64,000 bases of DNA from Hellea sp. GTDB taxonomy: Bacteria; Pseudomonadota; Alphaproteobacteria; Caulobacterales; Maricaulaceae. Made by a program: the position numbers and the translations under genes. The DNA is taken from positions 47,199 through 111,198 of the forward strand of contig JABDKG010000094.1 of NCBI GenBank assembly GCA_013002305.1. Reading direction: 5' to 3'. This document shows positions 57,012-64,000 of the stretch, in pieces; within the stretch, counting starts at the first letter, position 1, and each line of letters begins with the position of its first letter. The notes under the pieces were generated by a model. It searched no databases. It had not been told where the DNA came from and saw nothing but the letters and a program-made list of their open reading frames with translations.

Positions 57012-57456
57012 CAATTTCCACAGCGACATCCAGTGGCAATGACGGCGCTGAAACCGCAAAGCGTGCATGACGGCCTTTGTCGCCGAACACAGCCACCATA
57101 ATATCGGAACAGCCATTGATGACCCTTGGAATATCGGCCTGCGTATGACTGCCTGACGCCTGGACAAAACCGCCCAATTTCACAATCCGTTTCACCCGGC
57201 TTAGATCTCCATCACATGCCGCTTTAATTTGTGCAAGTAGATTGAGCGCCGAAAGTCTTGCGGCGTCTTGCCCGCGCTCAACAGTCAATTCTTCGCCTAG
57301 CCTGCCGCCGATTTTTTCATCGTCGATCTTTGATATCTGTCCCGATACAAAAACAAGATTACCGCTAATCACATAAGGAACGTAATTGGCGACAGGCGCG
57401 GCCGCTTTTGGCAAAGACAGACCGAGGTCGTTTATTTTTTGATCTATAGCGTTCAT
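56989..57456 (-). CDS. RidA (YjgF/YER057c/UK114) family protein
   Basis: 155 residues from ATG 57456; the open frame extends upstream across the divergent nitroreductase gene but only this ATG fits the family. Layout: INDLGLSLPKAAAPVANYVP, LVFVSGQISK, AARLSALNLLAQIKAACDGDL and HARFAVSAPSLPLDVAVEID. It belongs to the longer RidA-like subgroup; canonical RidA removes reactive enamines and imines. First gene of the five-gene operon ending in the M49-like lipoprotein. Confidence 0.88.
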   Translation of the reverse strand: MNAIDQKINDLGLSLPKAAAPVANYVPYVISGNLVFVSGQISKIDDEKIGGRLGEELTVERGQDAARLSALNLLAQIKAACDGDLSRVKRIVKLGGFVQASGSHTQADIPRVINGCSDIMVAVFGDKGRHARFAVSAPSLPLDVAVEIDAVVEID

Positions 57457-57523
57457 CGGTTTTCTCGCTTTATTTGTACGTTCTAAATGGTAGTAAAATG
57501 GAATAACTGACAGGTAAAGACCC

Positions 57524-58126
57524 ATGGACCCGAAACCTTTTGCACTTCCGTCGCGTAAACCCGAAATTCTAGAATTTCTCAAAAATCGACGATCCAACAT
57601 GTCAAAATTTATGACAGGCCCCGGACCCAGCGAAGAGCAGCTAAATGAAATGTTGATGATTGCGGCGCGCGTGCCCGACCACCGCAAACTCTCACCGTGG
57701 CGATTTATAATTTTCAAAGATGATGCGCGCCAAAAAATTGGAGCCCATATTGGGTCACTATTTGAAAAACAAAATCCGGATATGCCGATTGACCGGGTCT
57801 TGTTTGAAGCTCAGCGCTTCTTGCGCGCGCCGCTGGTCGTCGGCGTTGTTTCAAGTCCGGTCGACTGCGCACGCGGAACCCCGGAATGGGAGCAGCGATT
57901 ATCTTCGGCTATTGTTTGCTACAATTTGTGCCTTGCCGCGCAAGCCCATGGATTTGGTGCCCAGTGGCTGACGGAATGGTATAGCTATGAGCAAACATTT
58001 TGCGCCGAAATTGGCGTTACTACGCCAGAACAAGTTACTGGCTTTATCTATATTGGCACTGCTGGTGCGCCGTCCTTGCCAAGGCCTCGCCCTAAATTAG
58101 AACCACTAATTACGCATTATAGCTAA
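57524..58126 (+). CDS. Nitroreductase family protein (YdjA-like)
   Basis: 200 residues, FMN-dependent. N-terminal FLKNRRSNMSKFMTGPGPSE, then ARVPDHRKLSPWRFIIF and, in the middle, ICYNLCLAAQAHGFGAQWLT. The short length and the RVPDH-type segment fit the YdjA group of small nitroreductases. Substrate unknown. Divergent from RidA and followed by the tandem RNA region. Confidence 0.9.
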   Translation: MDPKPFALPSRKPEILEFLKNRRSNMSKFMTGPGPSEEQLNEMLMIAARVPDHRKLSPWRFIIFKDDARQKIGAHIGSLFEKQNPDMPIDRVLFEAQRFLRAPLVVGVVSSPVDCARGTPEWEQRLSSAIVCYNLCLAAQAHGFGAQWLTEWYSYEQTFCAEIGVTTPEQVTGFIYIGTAGAPSLPRPRPKLEPLITHYS

Positions 58127-58147
58127 TCTGTTTTAAAACCCGTTTAG

Positions 58148-58175
58148 CTTGCATTCAGAAATGAACCGATATAGA
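58148..58175 (+). promoter_or_regulatory. Candidate promoter of tandem RNA unit 1
   Basis: CTTGCA (58148-58153), 16 bases, TATAGA (58170-58175). It lies about seven bases before the first structured unit, matching a sigma-70-type promoter with expected initiation near 58181. Confidence 0.45.
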
Positions 58176-58181
58176 GGGTTC

Positions 58182-58245
58182 AGGTCGAAAGACCAAAGCC
58201 CTTCAAGCTACCATTGCGCCCCGCGTAGCTTGAGGGGTTTTTGCT
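58182..58245 (+). ncRNA. Tandem structured RNA, unit 1
   Basis: A GGTC-GAAA-GACC tetraloop hairpin (58183-58194) is followed by a 13-bp hairpin, CCCTTCAAGCTAC (58199-58211) with GTAGCTTGAGGGG (58225-58237). Its 13-base loop reads CATTGCGCCCCGC. Five T follow at once, so this hairpin doubles as terminator. Unit 2 repeats the plan with the same loop on a different stem. I do not recognise an Rfam family. Small RNA or tandem cis-regulator are both possible. Confidence 0.6.
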
Positions 58246-58325
58246 TTTTCAAGCTTATTTCACCGCGAAATTGTTGGCAAAAAGTTCGTTTAGGTTTCGT
58301 TCAGGTTCGGTCCCCTATAGGGCGC

Positions 58326-58436
58326 ATGGTCGGAAACGACCTGAGCTCTGCTGCCTTCCATTGCGCCCCGTGAAGGCGCGGAGCTCAATAATTAAAGCGG
58401 CCACCTCGGGGGATGTGAGCCGCTTTAATTTTATTT
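58326..58436 (+). ncRNA. Tandem structured RNA, unit 2, with terminator
   Basis: GGTCG-GAAA-CGACC tetraloop hairpin (58328-58341), then a hairpin GAGCTC/GCCTTC (58343-58358) with GAAGGC/GAGCTC (58372-58386) whose loop is CATTGCGCCCCGT. A rho-independent terminator follows: AATTAAAGCGGC (58390-58401) and GCCGCTTTAATT (58419-58430), then TTATTT. TATAGG at 58316 could be a -10 element. The small membrane-protein gene starts 76 bases after the terminator. Confidence 0.6.
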
Positions 58437-58512
58437 AAAATTATCGAAACATTATTTTTTCAAAGCCCCGGAAATTGGGGTTTCCTTAGGCTTTTCCGGA
58501 TAAAATAGAGTT

Positions 58513-58794
58513 ATGGAGCCGTTGCGCAAACGAATTGCCAGTAAGTATTTAAATTGGCTTAAAGGAATGTTCATTCTAAACATTCTCGTTGGAGCAATAA
58601 CAGCTTTGAGCGTATCGGGCCTTCAGAAAGTCCATGTCGTTATTCCAATTTTCCTAATCTCAATCCTCTACGTTTGGTATCGATATGACAGTCTTGAAGG
58701 CGCTGCGCCGGAGATTCAGAGACGTTTGGTCTTGCGAGACAAACGCCTATGGATCATTTTATCTTTGGCCATTGTGGTCTGGATCGCAATGTAG
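58513..58794 (+). CDS. Small membrane protein, unknown function
   Basis: 93 residues with three hydrophobic spans (LKGMFILNILVGAITALSV, VHVVIPIFLISILYVWYRY, LWIILSLAIVVWIAM) separated by short basic loops. No family recognised. It is the first gene after the tandem RNA terminators, so it could be their cis target if they act as a leader. Stops 3 bp before the convergent acyl-CoA dehydrogenase stop. Confidence 0.65.
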   Translation: MEPLRKRIASKYLNWLKGMFILNILVGAITALSVSGLQKVHVVIPIFLISILYVWYRYDSLEGAAPEIQRRLVLRDKRLWIILSLAIVVWIAM

Positions 58795-58797
58795 CGT

Positions 58798-59970
58798 TCA
58801 GGCCGTCTCGGCAAATAATTCCCGGCCTATAAGCCAGCGGCGAATTTCGGAGGTGCCGGCACCGATTTCCATTAATTTGGCATCACGCAAAAGACGCCCC
58901 GGTGAGTTCTCATTCATGTAGCCATTTCCGCCCAGCATTTGGATCGCGTCGAGCGCCAGTTGAGTGGCCTTTTCGGCGGCATATAAAATACAGCCGGCCG
59001 CATCCTTACGCGTGGTCTCGCCGCGATCACAGGCCTGGGCTACCGCATAGGTGTAGGCACGGGCTGTGGAGGTTGTGACATACATGTCGGCAAGTTTGCC
59101 TTGCATCAACTGAAATTCACCAATGGATTTTCCAAATTGCTTGCGCTCGTGAATATAAGGTAGGACAACATCAAGACAGGCCTGCATGATTCCGATGGAA
59201 AGGCCAGAGAGCGTGACCCGCTCATAATCAAGACCACTCATCAGGATCGAAGCCCCTTGCCCCAATTCGCCGACAAGGTTTTCTTCCGGAACATGACAAT
59301 CTTCAAAGACGAGCTCGCACGTATCAGACCCGCGCATACCTAGCTTGTCGAGCTTTTGCGCAGTCGTGAAGCCTTCCATGTCGGGCGTGACGATAAAGGC
59401 CGAGATGCCTTTACTGCCGGCTTTAGGGTCGGTCTTGGCATAGACGAATAAGACATTGGCTGTCGGGGCGTTTGTGATCCACATTTTATTGCCGTTCAGG
59501 AGATATCCGCCTTGCGCCGCATCGGCTTTGAGGGTCATGCCGACAACGTCAGACCCGGCTCCGGGTTCACTCATGGCGAGAGATCCAAGATGCTCTCCTG
59601 AGATCAGTTTGGGGAGATATTTAGCCTTTTGCTCTTCATTGCCCCAGCGCGCTAGTTGATTGATACAGAGATTGGAATGCGCGCCCGCCGAAAGCGAAAC
59701 CGAGGCAGAAAAGCGTGCCAGTTCTTCATAAACAATCGTCTGCGCCAGATATCCCATATCCGTCCCGCCGTCCGCTTCTGGCACCGTTATACCATGCAAG
59801 CCCAGCTCCCCCATCATCGGCCAGAGATGGCGCGGAAACTCATTGGTTTTGTCAATCTCTGCAGCGATAGGTTCAATATGGTCTTTTCCAAACCGGTAAA
59901 CCATGTCACGCAGCATTTCGATTTCTTCATTATGGCCAAAACTGAGGGAGGGGTAGGTTGTGCTGTTCAT
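58798..59970 (-). CDS. ivd: Isovaleryl-CoA dehydrogenase
   Basis: 390 residues, FAD-dependent acyl-CoA dehydrogenase of leucine breakdown (isovaleryl-CoA to 3-methylcrotonyl-CoA). Motifs: MSEPGAGSDVVGMTLKA, the IVD-type SGLDYERVTLSGLSIGIMQ carrying the catalytic Glu, AIQMLGGNGYMNE and IGAGTSEIRRWLIGREL at the C-terminus. The assignment to isovaleryl-CoA rather than another acyl-CoA rests on the neighbouring methylcrotonyl-CoA carboxylase genes. Starts 2 bp after mccA stops. Confidence 0.92.
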   Translation of the reverse strand: MNSTTYPSLSFGHNEEIEMLRDMVYRFGKDHIEPIAAEIDKTNEFPRHLWPMMGELGLHGITVPEADGGTDMGYLAQTIVYEELARFSASVSLSAGAHSNLCINQLARWGNEEQKAKYLPKLISGEHLGSLAMSEPGAGSDVVGMTLKADAAQGGYLLNGNKMWITNAPTANVLFVYAKTDPKAGSKGISAFIVTPDMEGFTTAQKLDKLGMRGSDTCELVFEDCHVPEENLVGELGQGASILMSGLDYERVTLSGLSIGIMQACLDVVLPYIHERKQFGKSIGEFQLMQGKLADMYVTTSTARAYTYAVAQACDRGETTRKDAAGCILYAAEKATQLALDAIQMLGGNGYMNENSPGRLLRDAKLMEIGAGTSEIRRWLIGRELFAETA

Positions 59971-59972
59971 GG

Positions 59973-61829
59973 CTATTCATCCTCTTTTTCTAATTCTAAC
60001 AAAATATCGCCGTCATTGACCAGATCCTCGGGCGAGACATCGACGGAGGCAACGATACCATCGCGGGGTGATTCCAGCGACATTTCCATTTTCATCGCTT
60101 CCATCACGATAAGCTTGTCTCCGGCTTTGACGGCGTCGCCCACTTGAGCGTTGGCTGCAATAATTTTGCCTGGCATAGGAGCCGTGATCGCGTTACCGCC
60201 GCCAAGTGCGTGATCGAGCCCAGAGGCGTTGGTCGTCAGATAATAGAGCCCGTCGACAAACACGACGCGCCCTTCGGGGGTACGGCGTTCATTTATTACA
60301 ACGTCTACAGTTTTGCCCATTAGCGGAATAGAAATTTCTTTGCCGTCTAAATGTCGATACTGAACGGTGCGCGGCGGCAGGTTGGGTCGCCATCCATCAT
60401 TATTGGCAAATGCATTATCCGTTTTTTGCGGCGCAAGTGCTGCGGCCAAGGCGGTATAATTTATTTCGGTTTCGCTACCCTGCCAATGATAGGCAATAAA
60501 ATTGGTCGAGACATTCCCGCTGATAAATTCCGGATTGGACAGGCAGTCATGCAAAAATTTACAATTGGTGCGAACGGGATAAATCAATGTCTCTCGGCAA
60601 AGTTCATCAAGACGCGCTAAGGCTGGAACACGCGTTGGTTCATGGACGATAAGTTTTGCAATCATGGGGTCATAATAAATCGAAACTTCGCCGCCTTGCT
60701 CAACCCCCGTATCAATCCTAGCGCCAGTCGGAATTTCCAATATTTGAAGCTTCCCAACACTTGGTAAGAAGTCATTGGCCGGATCTTCGGCATAGAGCCG
60801 GGCTTCCACCGCATGGCCCTGCATTTTGATTTCTTTTTGCTCGGGCAATTTTTCGCCTTGCGCGACCCGGATTTGTAACTCGACTAGATCAAGGCCTGTG
60901 ATCATTTCTGTGACCGGGTGTTCGACCTGTAGGCGCGTATTCATTTCCATGAACCAGAAGCCGTCTTTTTTGAGCGCGCCGGAGCCGTCGACAATGAACT
61001 CAACCGTACCTGCGCCAACATAGTCGACGGCTTTGGCGGCATTGACAGCAGCGTCCGTCATAGCTTTGCGGACTTGGTCGGTCATGCCGGGGGCAGGCGC
61101 TTCTTCGATGACTTTTTGGTGGCGGCGCTGCAGCGAGCAATCGCGCTCAAACATGTGCACCACATTGCCGTGCGTGTCGCCAAACACCTGCACTTCAATA
61201 TGGCGCGGGCTGGTTATGTATTTTTCGATCAAGACTATATCATTGCCAAAGCTCGATTTGGCTTCGCGCTGACAAGAGGCTAGCGCGTCGATAAAATCAT
61301 CGGCGGTATCAACCTTACGCATCCCTTTGCCGCCGCCGCCGGCAATCGCTTTGATGAGCACCGGATAACCGATTTTACTTGCTTCTTTTTTTAGGTGCTG
61401 CGGATCTTGATTGTCTCCTTGATAACCGGGCGTGACCGGAACGCCCGCTTCGGTCATGAGCGCCTTGGCGGCGTCCTTTAAGCCCATCGCTTCCATGCTC
61501 TCGGGCGCGGGACCAATAAAGATAATTTTTTCTTTTTTGAGCCGTCTCGCAAACGCCGGGTTCTCCGACAAGAAACCATAACCCGGGTGGACCGCATCGG
61601 CGCCGCTTTCTTTGCAGGCGTCTATAATCTTATCCATAACAAGATAGCTTTCTGCTGCAGGGCTCGGCCCAATATGAATGGCTTCATCGGCCATACGCAC
61701 ATGAAGCGCCTTGGCGTCCGCGTCAGAATAGACAGCAACAGTCGCGATGCCCATTTTGCGGGCAGTCTTCATCACCCGGCAGGCAATCTCGCCGCGATTG
61801 GCAATGAGGATTTTTGTAATCTTCGTCAT
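59973..61829 (-). CDS. mccA: Methylcrotonyl-CoA carboxylase biotin-containing alpha subunit
   Basis: 618 residues. Biotin carboxylase domain from IAKILIANRGEIACRV with ATP-grasp (KAIAGGGGKGMRKV) and FMEMNTRLQVEHPVTEMITG. A linker follows, then a C-terminal biotinyl domain with the lysine in VMEAMKMEMSLESP, about 36 residues from the end. Carboxylates 3-methylcrotonyl-CoA with MccB. Its ATG overlaps the stop of the acyltransferase gene (ATGA). Confidence 0.95.
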   Translation of the reverse strand: MTKITKILIANRGEIACRVMKTARKMGIATVAVYSDADAKALHVRMADEAIHIGPSPAAESYLVMDKIIDACKESGADAVHPGYGFLSENPAFARRLKKEKIIFIGPAPESMEAMGLKDAAKALMTEAGVPVTPGYQGDNQDPQHLKKEASKIGYPVLIKAIAGGGGKGMRKVDTADDFIDALASCQREAKSSFGNDIVLIEKYITSPRHIEVQVFGDTHGNVVHMFERDCSLQRRHQKVIEEAPAPGMTDQVRKAMTDAAVNAAKAVDYVGAGTVEFIVDGSGALKKDGFWFMEMNTRLQVEHPVTEMITGLDLVELQIRVAQGEKLPEQKEIKMQGHAVEARLYAEDPANDFLPSVGKLQILEIPTGARIDTGVEQGGEVSIYYDPMIAKLIVHEPTRVPALARLDELCRETLIYPVRTNCKFLHDCLSNPEFISGNVSTNFIAYHWQGSETEINYTALAAALAPQKTDNAFANNDGWRPNLPPRTVQYRHLDGKEISIPLMGKTVDVVINERRTPEGRVVFVDGLYYLTTNASGLDHALGGGNAITAPMPGKIIAANAQVGDAVKAGDKLIVMEAMKMEMSLESPRDGIVASVDVSPEDLVNDGDILLELEKEDE

Positions 61830-62830
61830 GAAGCTCTCCGATAATGGGAAGAGGGTAAAAGCGCCCGTTTTTCAACGAGGTGCCACAGGGCAAAGCTGGC
61901 TATAATTGTCAGGCCGAAACTTGCGATCAGGCCAATCGCCGGCGTTGCAAACAAGCCCGCCGCAATGCACGCCTGAATAATTGGGAAGTGGGTAATGTAG
62001 ACTCCGTAACTCATATCGCCATAGCGGGCGGAATTGAGACGGGGCCCGGGTGCATTGGCAATCCAGATAATGATTAGGGCAAGTCCTACAGGCCGCAATA
62101 TATGCAGTATGGGCAGCCAAAGAGTCAGGCCAACTAAGACGACGCCGAGCCCAGCCCACCAGAGTTTAGGGTTTTGCAATTTGTGCCAATTTTGGTTCAC
62201 CAGCATGCCTATCGCAAAGTAACCCATCTGACCCGGAAGTTGACGGGCAAGCTGGTCACTATAAGCGTGGTCGAAGTGTAGAAAAAATTGACGCCAGATC
62301 TCGGCTCCGAGAAACATCGCGATCCAGACGAGCATGCAAAGCTTGCCCGGTTTTTTGATAAACCACCAAATCACCGGAAGCGCGATGTAAAACATCACTT
62401 CAATCTTTAGGGTCCAGAGCGCGCCATTGACGATGCCCTCATAATTATCGAACAGGCCGGGTAGTGTCGGTTCCAGAAAATTTAGGAAGGCAAGGTTCGG
62501 GATCACATAAGATAACACGCCGCCAAAGTCTTGTGTAAGAATCAGCGAAATGATCGCCGGAATTAATATCACCACAGCATAGGCCGGATAGAGTCGCCGA
62601 ATTCGCTTCCCGGCGTAAAGCCCCAGCCTTTCTGATCTGACGAGTGAGCCCAGAACCAGCATTCCGGAAATGATAAAGAATCCCTGAATGGAAATTTCGG
62701 CCGCTTGGGCAAGGCCCTCTTCCCAGCCGGAGCGTGGCGCTATACGCGATAGGACCACAGCATGATAAACGGCAACAGCCCCCGCAAAGAGGAGCCGTAA
62801 AAAGTCAAATCTATTAATCTGCGTTTTCAC
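61826..62830 (-). CDS. Acyltransferase-3 (OafA/YrhL-like) membrane protein
   Basis: 334 residues, about ten membrane helices. N-terminal FDFLRLLFAGAVAVYHAVVL carries the conserved R/H pair of acyltransferase-3 proteins; GFFIISGMLVLGS, KRIRRLYPAY and WTLKIEVMFYIALPV are typical. Such enzymes acetylate envelope sugars. Start is GTG at 62830, one base after the mccB stop, and the end overlaps mccA, so it is locked translationally into the leucine-degradation operon, an unusual place for it. Confidence 0.9.
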   Translation of the reverse strand: MKTQINRFDFLRLLFAGAVAVYHAVVLSRIAPRSGWEEGLAQAAEISIQGFFIISGMLVLGSLVRSERLGLYAGKRIRRLYPAYAVVILIPAIISLILTQDFGGVLSYVIPNLAFLNFLEPTLPGLFDNYEGIVNGALWTLKIEVMFYIALPVIWWFIKKPGKLCMLVWIAMFLGAEIWRQFFLHFDHAYSDQLARQLPGQMGYFAIGMLVNQNWHKLQNPKLWWAGLGVVLVGLTLWLPILHILRPVGLALIIIWIANAPGPRLNSARYGDMSYGVYITHFPIIQACIAAGLFATPAIGLIASFGLTIIASFALWHLVEKRALLPSSHYRRAS

Positions 62831-62831
62831 A

Positions 62832-64000
62832 TTACATCCGGAAAATGCCGAATTTGGTTTCGCGGCGCGGCGCGTTGGCGGCCATGGCGAGGCTAAGCGC
62901 CAGGACCCGTCGCGTGTCGCGCGGGGCTATAATGCCATCATCCCAGACCCGGGCACTGGCAAAATATGGGTGCCCTTCATGCTCATATTTTTCGCGAATT
63001 GGGTCCATGAAAGCTTGTTTGTCCTCGGCGGTCCATTTTTCGCGATCGCGGTGAACCGAGGCGAGCACAGAGGCTGCCTGTTCACCGCCCATCACGGAGA
63101 TTCGCGAATTAGGCCACATGAAAATCAGATTTGGATCATAGGCTCGGCCGCACATGCCGTAATTTCCGGCCCCGAATGATCCACCGACCAGAACCGTGAA
63201 TTTAGGAACATTAGCATTGGATACTGCATGCACCATCTTGGCGCCGTTTTTCGCAATTCCGCCGGCTTCAGCTTTCGAGCCAACCATAAAGCCCGTGATA
63301 TTTTGCAAGAAGATAAGCGGAATATTTCGCGCGCAGCAAAGCTCGATAAAGTGAGCGCCTTTGAGCGCGCTTTCAGAAAACAGCACACCATTATTAGCGA
63401 GGATGCCAACTTCATAGCCTTCAATATGCGCAAATCCTGTGACGAGCGTTTCGCCATAGAGTTTTTTAAATTCATGAAATTCCGAGCCATCAACAAGGCG
63501 CGCAATCAACTCGCGGCAATCATAGGGTTGTCGAATATCAACCGGGACCACGCCGTCAATTTCATCAGGATCATAAGCTGGCGGACGTGGTTCTCTATTG
63601 GGGCCATAAGCTTTGGGCCGGTCGCCGAGGCGGGCAATCGACTCGCGCGCAATTTGGAGCGCATGGGCATCATTGCTGGCGAGGTGATCTGTCACACCGG
63701 AAGTTTTCGAATGGAGCATGCCGCCGCCAAGTTCTTCCGCGCTGATCTTCTCGCCCGTCGCGGCTTCGACCAGAGGCGGGCCGCCGAGGAAGATCGTACC
63801 TTGATTAGCAACGATAATACTCTCATCTGCCATGGACGGAATATAGGCACCGCCAGCGGTGCAGGAGCCCATAACGACGGCGATTTGCGGGATGCCCTTC
63901 GCGCTCATGACAGACTGATTATAGAAACACTGCCCAAAGTGACCCCGATCCGGAAAAATTTCGGCTTGGGACGGAAGGTGCCCGCCGCCGCTATCGACCA
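62832..64000 (-). CDS. mccB: Methylcrotonyl-CoA carboxylase beta subunit, 5' end outside window
   Basis: 389 codons are visible, in frame to the right edge; the ATG at 63908 ([14 protein letters not shown]) is internal, because the frame upstream reads [20 protein letters not shown], a conserved MccB stretch. Carboxyltransferase domain with [30 protein letters not shown] and the second oxyanion-hole region [17 protein letters not shown]. Transfers CO2 from biotin to 3-methylcrotonyl-CoA. First visible gene of the operon mccB-acyltransferase-mccA-ivd. Confidence 0.96.
   Translation of the reverse strand, partial: VDSGGGHLPSQAEIFPDRGHFGQCFYNQSVMSAKGIPQIAVVMGSCTAGGAYIPSMADESIIVANQGTIFLGGPPLVEAATGEKISAEELGGGMLHSKTSGVTDHLASNDAHALQIARESIARLGDRPKAYGPNREPRPPAYDPDEIDGVVPVDIRQPYDCRELIARLVDGSEFHEFKKLYGETLVTGFAHIEGYEVGILANNGVLFSESALKGAHFIELCCARNIPLIFLQNITGFMVGSKAEAGGIAKNGAKMVHAVSNANVPKFTVLVGGSFGAGNYGMCGRAYDPNLIFMWPNSRISVMGGEQAASVLASVHRDREKWTAEDKQAFMDPIREKYEHEGHPYFASARVWDDGIIAPRDTRRVLALSLAMAANAPRRETKFGIFRM

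Noticed and set aside
57457..57717. N-terminal extension of the RidA frame
   Set aside because: It runs antisense through the nitroreductase start and its translation has no RidA-like content.

Overview
The window is a gene-dense stretch of an alphaproteobacterial chromosome of moderate GC content. Gene content and order (leuS-lptE-holA, DUF952 next to pyrD, class I LysRS, DUF1489, a RidA/zinc-ribbon/GNAT/HIT chain, biotin-dependent leucine catabolism) fit the marine stalked/hyphal lineages (Maricaulales/Hyphomonadales type). That placement is inference from gene content; no rRNA is present to fix it. I see no prophage, insertion sequence, CRISPR array or integrase.

Region by region. 1-3.5 kb: the 5' 1,162 codons of a giant trimeric autotransporter (YadA-like) on the minus strand, running off the left edge. 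3.6-7.9 kb: holA, lptE and leuS in one minus-strand operon. 8.1-12.8 kb: dgkA, an AraC regulator and two ammonium transporters, with a terminator-like hairpin and an NtrC-like palindrome in the 326-bp gap before the first transporter. 12.9-20.6 kb: minus-strand ftsK (followed by a translationally coupled 32-residue membrane ORF), pyrD/DUF952/DUF4345, a strictosidine-synthase-like beta-propeller, an Old Yellow Enzyme and alkB. 20.7-24.8 kb: dnaK and dnaJ with an FkbM methyltransferase between them. 24.8-30.2 kb: two membrane proteins, lysK, a TerC-family protein and sdaA.

30.3-37.4 kb is the most accessory-looking part: two paralogous secreted metzincin proteases, a one-domain asparaginase, a third paralogue that is only the protease pro-region, and two TadG-like surface proteins far from any tad locus. 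37.4-45.6 kb returns to housekeeping: a CAU tRNA, Hsp33, an M48 protease, an SDR, pheST, an aldo/keto reductase and a VOC protein. 45.6-53.1 kb holds a divergent Gfo/Idh-TauD pair, a secreted acidic protein, DUF1489, a JmjC/cupin-like protein with a membrane-anchored GH24 lysozyme, mgtE, and a zeta-toxin-like ATPase fold with a damaged P-loop. 53.3-57.5 kb is a compact five-gene minus-strand operon (RidA, zinc ribbon, FemAB/GNAT, HIT, M49-like lipoprotein). 58.8-64 kb is the leucine-degradation operon mccB-(acyltransferase)-mccA-ivd, cut by the right edge.

The strongest non-coding signal is at 58.15-58.44 kb: two tandem structured RNA units, each a GNRA-type hairpin followed by a hairpin whose apical loop is the same 12 bases on unrelated, fully paired stems, each ending in a terminator. 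Two copies of an imperfect inverted-repeat element of about 120 bp lie at 18.4 and 44.1 kb. The best candidates for undescribed biology are these tandem RNAs, the protease/free-pro-region/TadG neighbourhood, the 32-residue ORF coupled to ftsK, and the phased 16-residue repeat in the adhesin.
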